A DNA stretch of 30,571 nt from a virus, in IMG/VR virus record IMGVR_UViG_3300027788_001042, positions 1-30,571 of that record; one strand, given 5' to 3'. The position numbers and the translations under genes are program-made. Shown here one piece after another: positions 15,068-21,911 of the stretch (position 1 is the stretch's first letter; every line of letters begins with the position of its first letter). The notes under the pieces were generated by a model. The model ran no database searches. It had not been told where the DNA came from and saw only the letters and a list, made by a program, of their open reading frames with translations.

Positions 15068-17746
15068 ATGCCGCAAGGTAATATAGAAAAGAATCTATCG
15101 CTTTTTATTAAGCAACAATTTCCGGCGATATATCGTGAGAACGGACCTGAACTCGTTCAATTAACTGAAGACTATTATAAGTTCTGTGAAACTCAAACGA
15201 AGCAGTCTATATATCATCAGCGAAGAATATTTGAGCATAAAGATATTGATAGTACTCTTGAGAGTATGATTATATTCTTTAAAAAGAAATACCTTGATAA
15301 TCTTCCTCTTAAAGCTAACATAGTTAAATTTGTAGTTAAAAACATTCTTGATCTTTATCGTTCAAAAGGTACTAAGCGCGGTATAGAATTATTCTTTGCT
15401 ATATTCTACGAAGAGTTTGATATTGAAATACTTTACCCAGCTGAAAGAATGGCTAAGGTTTCTGATAGTGAATGGAGACAAGGTGTATACCTTCAAATGT
15501 TTCCAAACGATGGAGTGTTCTTATCTAAGACTGGCGTAGAGTATACTTACTTTGATATACTATCTCGTAATATTACTGGGTCTGTTTCAGATGCAAAAGC
15601 TGCTGTAAGATCAGTTAACTTCTTTATTCTAAATAACATTAGAACTCCTGTTATATATCTTGATGATATTAAAGGAAACTTTACTAAGTATGACGATGCA
15701 TACACAATCATTAATGGTGAGTTAGTTAACTTCGGTAAAATTAATGGTTCTCTTTCAAACTTTGAAGTTGATACAAATGACGCAGCTGTAACTGGAATTG
15801 AGATCGGCGCTGTTTATAATGTTAAACAAAAAGACGGCAACGCAGGTAAAGCAATTGTTACAGAAATTTCAGACGAGATTACTGGTAAGGTAGAATATGA
15901 TTTAGAAGATGGCGGTTATGGCTATCAGTTAAACAACACAAGGTTATTGGTTTCTAATCAGTCTATCATTACAAATAATGGTATAGGTGGTTATAACGAA
16001 GGATTTATTCAGTATGAAGTAGTACAAGATCAACTTGGTAACTCTGGTGTTGTTATTGGTCAGAACGAAAGCTCTATCGGTATTAAGATGGATAGCAATG
16101 ATGCGTTTACATTCGCAAGTGTTGTGACAACGGTTAGGCCAGCTATTGATGGTGTAGCTCAAACTCAATTAACAATTACTATTGCTTCAAACGGTAACGA
16201 AGTAACTACAAGAAACGATACTTCTCCCGGTCCGTTATATCCAGATACATCTGATATTTCTCATGTTAAAGTTAGTGCTTTAGTAAATACTTCGGTTGCG
16301 TCTGTTATTACAGATCCTATAGCACCACATCTAGGAACAGCACTTAATGCTGGTGATTATGAAAGTATAGCAGCAATGTCAGGTACTGCTTCTCCAGTTA
16401 ATTTAACAACGCCACTTAATACTGCGTTTGCTATTCAAGATCTTACTATTGGTGAAATTGCTGGGTTTGAGAATATCAACCCTGGTGCTGGTTATAGAAA
16501 CGATGTGTTTGTTGCTATTCAAGATAATATATTTAAGAACTTTGAGCGAAGGAATCAGGTTATACGATTCACTGATGCTGGTGATGCTGGAAGTTTCTCA
16601 ATAGGCGATAGTATTACAGAAGTAAGCGCAGCGGCAACCAAAGGTCGTATTGTAGCCATTAATTCAAACAGTGGATCCATTACAGTAATTCCATTTAGTT
16701 ATAATGGATTTAACGGAAGTGATATAAAGCTTACAAACTCTGTAGGAGCTAATAGATCAGTATCTGGTGTTGGATACGATTATTCTGTTGGGGCTAGAGT
16801 AATGGGTGATAACGCTATCATGGATGCTGAAACTAAATTTGCATTCGGTAGAACTAAATCGGTTAGTATACTATCATCAGGATTCGGTTATGTTGATTAT
16901 GGAAAGCCAGTAGCTGACGATGATAATATTGCATTCTCACTTGGTAAGGGTTGGTTAACTGACGACAGCGATAATGTAATTGCTAAAGGTTGGATATCTA
17001 ATGATAAACAAGGTGTTACTGAAGGTTACTGGGCTGGAGAGAATAGCCACCTAAGTGGATATATTCAAAAGAGTGTTACTTCATCTGAAACAATATTACC
17101 TAATTCAAACTTTGCGCTTGCGGTAACGGCAGTTGCTGTAGGTACTGATCCTATTGCGTCTGTGGGAGACTTAGCACCGGAATTTAGAAACTGGTTAAGC
17201 AGTATAGCATCGGATGGTTATACTTACGGTGATATTAATATGGACGGCTCAATTACTTCAGCCGATGCATTAGAATTTGCTAAGCTTCCAGCAGGTGCGG
17301 CTACAGCAGCATCTGTAGCAAGATGGAACAATATCATTGCTCCTAATATGAAAGGTAGAAGTTGGTATAAACTACAAGAAAATATAATCTGGGTAACAGA
17401 TGTAGAGACTAACGTATACGATCAAGAATACTATGACTCAGGAGTAAGAGTACAAGATAGTGATTACTTCCAAGAGTATTCATACCAAATTAAATCTTCT
17501 ATGCCACTTCAGGAATACGAAGAATTATTAAAACAAAATGTTCACTTAGCAGGTAGTAAACTGTTTGGTGACTTTATATTCAAAGCCGAAGTTGCTTCGA
17601 CAATCCAACCTAGATTCTTAAGACTGTTCAATGATGATGGTTATGGGTCTGCGTTCGACATTGCTAATACAAGTTTACTTGAAGCATCGGTTACAAACTT
17701 TACTGTTGATAGCACGTTTGTTAGTGCTGACCACGAACCAGTATAA
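15068..17746 (+). CDS. Baseplate wedge protein, gp7-like, with dockerin-type loop
   Basis: Outer wedge protein. The first 140 residues match the C-terminal part of T4 gp7: LVQLTEDYYKFCE (about 29-41) and then DLYRSKGTKRGIELFFAIFY followed by EEFDIEILYP, like the FCEAYIQYLSDGY...STKGIEASYKFLFKVLYNEEVEIEIES portion of gp7. T4 gp7's N-terminal 600 residues have no counterpart. The remainder (about 180-890) is beta-rich with repeated glycine turns. Residues 722-733 (DINMDGSITSAD) form a perfect dockerin/EF-hand-type calcium loop. The C-terminus returns to a helical QEYSYQIKSSMPLQEYEELL (about 807-826) segment. Length is 892 against 1032 in T4. It lies directly after gp6, as gp7 does in T4. Marine phages often have this gene under other names. 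Confidence 0.75.
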   Translation: MPQGNIEKNLSLFIKQQFPAIYRENGPELVQLTEDYYKFCETQTKQSIYHQRRIFEHKDIDSTLESMIIFFKKKYLDNLPLKANIVKFVVKNILDLYRSKGTKRGIELFFAIFYEEFDIEILYPAERMAKVSDSEWRQGVYLQMFPNDGVFLSKTGVEYTYFDILSRNITGSVSDAKAAVRSVNFFILNNIRTPVIYLDDIKGNFTKYDDAYTIINGELVNFGKINGSLSNFEVDTNDAAVTGIEIGAVYNVKQKDGNAGKAIVTEISDEITGKVEYDLEDGGYGYQLNNTRLLVSNQSIITNNGIGGYNEGFIQYEVVQDQLGNSGVVIGQNESSIGIKMDSNDAFTFASVVTTVRPAIDGVAQTQLTITIASNGNEVTTRNDTSPGPLYPDTSDISHVKVSALVNTSVASVITDPIAPHLGTALNAGDYESIAAMSGTASPVNLTTPLNTAFAIQDLTIGEIAGFENINPGAGYRNDVFVAIQDNIFKNFERRNQVIRFTDAGDAGSFSIGDSITEVSAAATKGRIVAINSNSGSITVIPFSYNGFNGSDIKLTNSVGANRSVSGVGYDYSVGARVMGDNAIMDAETKFAFGRTKSVSILSSGFGYVDYGKPVADDDNIAFSLGKGWLTDDSDNVIAKGWISNDKQGVTEGYWAGENSHLSGYIQKSVTSSETILPNSNFALAVTAVAVGTDPIASVGDLAPEFRNWLSSIASDGYTYGDINMDGSITSADALEFAKLPAGAATAASVARWNNIIAPNMKGRSWYKLQENIIWVTDVETNVYDQEYYDSGVRVQDSDYFQEYSYQIKSSMPLQEYEELLKQNVHLAGSKLFGDFIFKAEVASTIQPRFLRLFNDDGYGSAFDIANTSLLEASVTNFTVDSTFVSADHEPV
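17231..17266 (+). other. Dockerin/EF-hand-type calcium loop in the gp7-like protein
   Basis: Codons 722-733 read D-I-N-M-D-G-S-I-T-S-A-D, with acidic or Asn ligands at loop positions 1, 3, 5 and 12, Gly at 6 and a hydrophobic residue at 8, as in type I dockerin repeats. A helix-like ALEFAKL follows. Only one clear loop is visible; cellulosomal dockerins have two. Confidence 0.65.
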
Positions 17747-17752
17747 TAAATA
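17745..17752 (+). promoter_or_regulatory. Candidate late promoter box (AATAAATA) before the cupredoxin pair
   Basis: AATAAATA overlaps the gp7-like stop codon and lies 32 nt before the start at 17785. It differs from T4 TATAAATA only at the first base and fits the NATAAATA form described for cyanophage late promoters. The same 8-mer occurs within coding sequence elsewhere, so the call rests on its position. Confidence 0.45.
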
Positions 17753-17784
17753 TTTAAAACAAAGATTCTCTTTAGGAAAAGGCC

Positions 17785-19659
17785 ATGACAAAACAAGTAG
17801 TTAATTTAGGTGCAAGCGCAAACGATGGGACAGGTGATCCAATACGAATTGCGTTCGATAGAGTAAACGACAACTTTAATGAAGTTTACAACGCATTGGG
17901 TAATTCACAGAATCCAATAGATTTGTTTGATAACGCAGGCGCGCTTGATCTGAATGGCAAACCACACAAAGTATCTTTCTTATATGCTACTAAAGCATTA
18001 GTCGATGCAGTGTCGCCTTCAACTTATCATGGTGCTATGGCGCATGCACACGATACTGGCGCTGTGTATTATGCACATGGTTCATGGAGAGGATTGCTTT
18101 CTGATAACTCTGCTGGTGATATTACAAACTACGTTGACCCGTTAAATCTAATATCATATAAATCCAATGTTACTAACGAAGATAATTCTGCAAATACTGC
18201 AAACCTTGTTCTTAAGACAGTTGGTGATGGTACTTATACATGGGCACTTCCATCAGCAGATGCAATAACTCTTAATACTCCTACTGATGTTACTATTAGT
18301 AATCCAGCGTTAAATCAAGTATTAACTTACAATGGTTCCGCATGGGTTAACTTAGCAGCACAAGGTGGCGGCGGTGGCGGTGGAGATTATGATAATGCAG
18401 CCGTAGATACTCATTTAAATACTGGGTCAGCTAGTAATAATCAAGTATTAGGTTGGACAGGATCTGATTACGATTGGATTACTGCCGCAAGTGGTTCAAC
18501 AACTTTACTTGCATTAACTGATGTTGGTTCTGATGGAACTAACGGGCAAGTACTTACTACAGATGGCAGCGGTAACTTTTCGTTTACAACAATAGGTGGT
18601 GGTGCTGGTGGGGATTATGCTGATTCTGATGTTAGTGCTCATCTAAATACAAGTGCAGCTTCTGCAGATCAAATTTTAAGTTGGACAGGTTCTGACTTTG
18701 CTTGGGTTGCAGATCAAACAGGTGGCAGTTCATACACTAACTCAAATGTTGATACTCATCTAAATTCTAGTACTGCATCATCAAGCGAAGTATTAAGTTG
18801 GGATGGTTCTGATTATGCCTGGGTTGCTCAATCAGGAGGTGGTGCTTCTACACTTAGTGCTTTAACTGAAGTTGCTCTCGCTGATCTTGATGTCCACGAT
18901 ATAGCATATCCTGCGTCTGCAGTTCATGTTATGACACCTAATGGTTCGTCTGCTTATAGATCAGATTATCATGGAACTACAGATAACCCAACATTGTATG
19001 TAAATGCTGGTGAAACGATTGCGTTTGATTTAACAGATGTAACAGCTTCACATCCTTTCCAAATTCAAACAACTGGAGACGTAGCATATAACACTGGTCT
19101 AATTCATGTTGCACCTGACGGAACAAAGACAAGTGGTAGTGCTGCAAATGGTAAAACAAGTGGTGTTCTTTATTGGAAAGTCCCAGGTTCAATAAGTGGT
19201 GACTATGAATATATTTGTACTGTACATGCAGGTATGAAAGGAACTATTACAATTAAAGATCCTTCTGCATCTGCAGGTGGGGCAGCAAGAGTTACTGAAA
19301 CTGAAACAACAGCTTCTATCGGTGCAGGAACTACAGGCAATGTTTCTTTTGCCACACTAGGTAAGTCATTCGCAATACAAAAAGTAACTGCTGAAAAAGA
19401 ATCATGGATACGAATATATTCTGACACTGCTTCAAGAACGGCTGATGCAAGTAGAACTCAAGGAACAGATCCTGCTGATGGCTCTGGTGTTATTGCTGAG
19501 TTTATTGCCACTTCAGCTAACACGGTATTTAAAGTTACTCCTTCTATTTACGGTTGGCTTGACGATGGCGAAGCAACGGTTCCAGTAGCAATACAAAATA
19601 ACACGGCAGGTACAACCACAACATCGGTTACTATTCAAGCATTAAAGATAGAGTCTTAA
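17785..19659 (+). CDS. Fibre-like virion protein with three repeats and a cupredoxin domain
   Basis: Probably a tail-exposed structural protein. The N-terminus VNLGASANDGTGDPIRIAFD, then RVNDNFNEVYNAL (6-38), is a widespread phage tail-fibre attachment segment. Gly-rich residues 194-200 lead into three related repeats (about 201-236, 277-312, 317-350), each with a D-x-H-L-N...LSW-G-S-D-x-x-W core. Residues about 365-495 form a cupredoxin (plastocyanin/amicyanin-like) domain with all four type 1 copper ligands in place: His423 (ASHPFQI), Cys478, His481 and Met484 (ICTVHAGM). The C-terminal 125 residues form a Ser/Thr-rich beta region. It is not present in T4 and lies between the gp7-like and gp8 genes. 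A ribosome site (AGGAAAAGG) precedes the start. Copper binding is predicted; the biological use is unknown. Confidence 0.75.
   Translation: MTKQVVNLGASANDGTGDPIRIAFDRVNDNFNEVYNALGNSQNPIDLFDNAGALDLNGKPHKVSFLYATKALVDAVSPSTYHGAMAHAHDTGAVYYAHGSWRGLLSDNSAGDITNYVDPLNLISYKSNVTNEDNSANTANLVLKTVGDGTYTWALPSADAITLNTPTDVTISNPALNQVLTYNGSAWVNLAAQGGGGGGGDYDNAAVDTHLNTGSASNNQVLGWTGSDYDWITAASGSTTLLALTDVGSDGTNGQVLTTDGSGNFSFTTIGGGAGGDYADSDVSAHLNTSAASADQILSWTGSDFAWVADQTGGSSYTNSNVDTHLNSSTASSSEVLSWDGSDYAWVAQSGGGASTLSALTEVALADLDVHDIAYPASAVHVMTPNGSSAYRSDYHGTTDNPTLYVNAGETIAFDLTDVTASHPFQIQTTGDVAYNTGLIHVAPDGTKTSGSAANGKTSGVLYWKVPGSISGDYEYICTVHAGMKGTITIKDPSASAGGAARVTETETTASIGAGTTGNVSFATLGKSFAIQKVTAEKESWIRIYSDTASRTADASRTQGTDPADGSGVIAEFIATSANTVFKVTPSIYGWLDDGEATVPVAIQNNTAGTTTTSVTIQALKIES
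18385..18837 (+). repeat. Three coding repeats in the fibre-like protein
   Basis: The repeats start near 18385, 18613 and 18733. They encode YDNAAVDTHLNTGSASNNQV, YADSDVSAHLNTSAASADQI and YTNSNVDTHLNSSTASSSEV, each followed by L-x-W-x-G-S-D-x-x-W. Repeats 1 and 2 are separated by an unrelated Thr/Gly-rich spacer; 2 and 3 are almost adjacent. Such units usually form trimeric fibre shafts. Confidence 0.75.
18877..19269 (+). other. Cupredoxin domain 1 (in the 17785-19659 gene)
   Basis: Codons about 365-495. Predicted type 1 copper ligands are His423, Cys478, His481 and Met484. The C-x2-H-x2-M spacing is that of amicyanin-like proteins. The preceding strand NPTLYVNAGETIAFDLTD (about 401-418) matches the family pattern ahead of the first His. 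Confidence 0.75.
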
Positions 19660-19662
19660 TAT

Positions 19663-21864
19663 ATGAGTAAGAAACTTTATAACCTAGTTCTTCAGCCTGG
19701 GACTGACGAAGCTGCCTTTCTTAGTAATGAAGCAGCGGGTATGGATGTACACGATAATCTTAACTTATTCGATATGCTTCTATGTATGATGCTTACTGAA
19801 GAAGAAGCTGCTACGTTAAAAGCTAGTGAAAAAGTTTTTGAAATAGAAGCTGAAAGACAAGTTATAGAAACTTCTTATCCAACAACCACCCCCAGATATG
19901 AATCTACTGGTGCTACTTTTAGAACAAGAACATATCCGCCAACGTCTGGTAATGGTAAAAATTATACTGGAATGAATATGTTTTTCACCAGTGAATTTGA
20001 TCCTGCATCAGGGTTTGCTGGGTCTTCGGCTGGTTACTTTGGTGATTTCAATTTTGACGATTCAGTTAAATCTAATTTCCTTGGAGAGTATGTTGATATA
20101 GTCGCAATTGAAGCAGGTACTCCAACCTCAGCGTATGATGGACATGAAAATCACGTTGACTTTCAAGAATTTGATTCTACGAATTCTAAGTTTGTTAAAA
20201 TGGATTGGTCTACTTATAACGGATCTGCCTCTGCTGTTGAAAACAACCAAGTAACGAATCCAAGTGGTCCTTTTTGGACTGCACATGCTGCTGGTGTATT
20301 AAGCGCGGCTGGTGGTAAATATTGCGGTTGGGGTAAAAAATCAACGTTAAGAGTAATATATTTAAGTAACGGAACTAACACCGCCTATTATTCTGTTCTG
20401 CAATGGCATATCTCCAAGGCAGTTAATCCTGCGACTGGTGTTAGGAATGCTACTGTCGTAACAGGAGCTTGGGGTTATACAGGTCTTGAACACGAAGAGT
20501 TTTTTATAATAGATGATATTGCCTCTATGACCGTACAAGGTGGTAGTGTAGTAACTAATAGACCAACAGGAACAGGTTCTGCACAAGCGTTAAGCTTTAC
20601 GGCTGCAGCTTCTGATTCATCTAATTATCAAGTAAGTGGAACTGATAGGAATGGTTCTGTTTCTGGTAATGACCCAACAATTAATATGGTTGTTGGTGAT
20701 ACTATTAATATGACAAACAATGCTAGCGGCGGCCATCCAATGTATTTTAAAACGGCTGCTACGACAGGTACAGGAAATCAAGTTTCTGGTGCTACAGGAC
20801 AAGGCTCTGGAAGTATGAGTTGGACTCCAAGTGCAGCAGGAACATATTATTACATTTGCCAATATCATAGTGGCATGGTTGGAACATTAACTGTCACTGC
20901 AGCTACGCCAGCAGGTTGGGGTACAGACTTAACACCATTTACAAGTAATGGTATTATTCCTAGAGTAATTAACGATCCTGCTGATAACACAGATAAGTGG
21001 ATGTTATCTATTCCTTACCAATCAAGATTCTCTTCCTTTGATACTGTTATGGGTACCTTTAATAATTATAATGGAATATATTGCTTTAAGAGTGCAGGTA
21101 ACAATTCTCACATTGCTGTTAATCCTCTAGATACGGAATGGAATAACTATGTTACACCTGATGGCGGATATAGAGTACTTAATACTTTAGATAGCGAAGG
21201 TAAAAATCAATTTACTTCGTCAAGTCAATCAGATAGTAATCAATATGTTTTAAGAACTGCAATTGACGGTGGTCCTGATCAGTTTACAATCGCTGCTTGC
21301 CAACAAGATGATACAAATAGATTATTAGATGATTATAGTAATCGAGGGAAGATGATTGACTTTGCTTCTTACGGTGCATATACTTGGACAAGCAACCCGT
21401 CGTTTACATATTCAGATGGTAAATGGGGATACTTTAGTGGAACAAGTTGTGCTGCACCAGTTGCCGCAGGTTGTGCCGCTGTATTCTTAGATCATTGGTT
21501 TACACAAAGAGGTGTATATCCATCTCTTGCTCAATTAAAATCATTAATGATTAAAAACGCAAAGGCTAATCTAATCGGTGAAGATCTAATTGACTTTACG
21601 AATATACCAACCGCTGCCGATATATCATCAACTAAATTATATAGCTCAACCGAAGTAAACAGAGTTAAAGACGATGATTATCAAAACGGTGGTGCAGATC
21701 TATCAGAATTATATGGAACACCAGCATTAAGAGTTCATATTCCTTGGGGAATTAGAATGGGATCTGGTAAATACATCGCAGGTGGTTCTGAACAAACTAC
21801 CGAAGGAAGACGTCCTCTATCGGGTCGAGCGTGGCCAAGAAGCAAGACATCGTTTTCTTCTTGA
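19663..21864 (+). CDS. Subtilisin-family (S8) protein with an inserted cupredoxin domain
   Basis: Predicted virion serine protease or protease-derived structural protein, 733 residues. Residues 1-70 resemble an I9-type propeptide (MLTEEEAATLKASEKVFEIE). S8 landmarks follow: His208 in FWTAHAAGVLSA, oxyanion Asn480 in FKSAGN, and Ser595 in FSGTSCAAPVAAG. The catalytic Asp motif is not normal: VDIVAIEAGT has Glu150 where the D-T-G Asp is expected. Residues about 305-414 form a second cupredoxin domain, inserted between the His helix region and SAGN, with His358 (GGHPMYF), Cys399, His402 and Met405 (ICQYHSGM). The C-terminus is Arg/Ser-rich. The start lies 3 nt after the previous stop with a weak ribosome site, so the two genes are probably translated together. 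Activity is uncertain. Confidence 0.8.
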   Translation: MSKKLYNLVLQPGTDEAAFLSNEAAGMDVHDNLNLFDMLLCMMLTEEEAATLKASEKVFEIEAERQVIETSYPTTTPRYESTGATFRTRTYPPTSGNGKNYTGMNMFFTSEFDPASGFAGSSAGYFGDFNFDDSVKSNFLGEYVDIVAIEAGTPTSAYDGHENHVDFQEFDSTNSKFVKMDWSTYNGSASAVENNQVTNPSGPFWTAHAAGVLSAAGGKYCGWGKKSTLRVIYLSNGTNTAYYSVLQWHISKAVNPATGVRNATVVTGAWGYTGLEHEEFFIIDDIASMTVQGGSVVTNRPTGTGSAQALSFTAAASDSSNYQVSGTDRNGSVSGNDPTINMVVGDTINMTNNASGGHPMYFKTAATTGTGNQVSGATGQGSGSMSWTPSAAGTYYYICQYHSGMVGTLTVTAATPAGWGTDLTPFTSNGIIPRVINDPADNTDKWMLSIPYQSRFSSFDTVMGTFNNYNGIYCFKSAGNNSHIAVNPLDTEWNNYVTPDGGYRVLNTLDSEGKNQFTSSSQSDSNQYVLRTAIDGGPDQFTIAACQQDDTNRLLDDYSNRGKMIDFASYGAYTWTSNPSFTYSDGKWGYFSGTSCAAPVAAGCAAVFLDHWFTQRGVYPSLAQLKSLMIKNAKANLIGEDLIDFTNIPTAADISSTKLYSSTEVNRVKDDDYQNGGADLSELYGTPALRVHIPWGIRMGSGKYIAGGSEQTTEGRRPLSGRAWPRSKTSFSS
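20575..20907 (+). other. Cupredoxin domain 2, inserted in the subtilisin-family protein
   Basis: Codons about 305-415. Predicted copper ligands are His358, Cys399, His402 and Met405, with the same C-x2-H-x2-M spacing as domain 1. The final strands YYYICQYHSGMVGTLTV and YEYICTVHAGMKGTITI are clearly alike, so the two domains are homologous; a direct duplication is possible. Confidence 0.75.
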
Positions 21865-21872
21865 GTTTTTTG

Positions 21873-21880
21873 AATAAATA
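21873..21880 (+). promoter_or_regulatory. Candidate late promoter box (AATAAATA) before gp8
   Basis: AATAAATA lies in the 47-bp gap after the subtilase gene, 31 nt before the gp8 start. It is the same 8-mer at almost the same distance as the box before 17785. This could restart late transcription after the inserted gene pair. It is one base from the T4 consensus. Confidence 0.45.
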
Positions 21881-21911
21881 AACTAAAATACAGAAGAGTT
21901 AAAGCTGAAAC

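Noticed and set aside
17785-19659. Reading the C-x2-H-x2-M motif as a haem or zinc site
   Set aside because: A haem motif would be C-x2-C-H, and a zinc finger would need more Cys/His pairs. The upstream H-P-F strand and the G-x-Y-x-Y-x-C approach fit cupredoxins.
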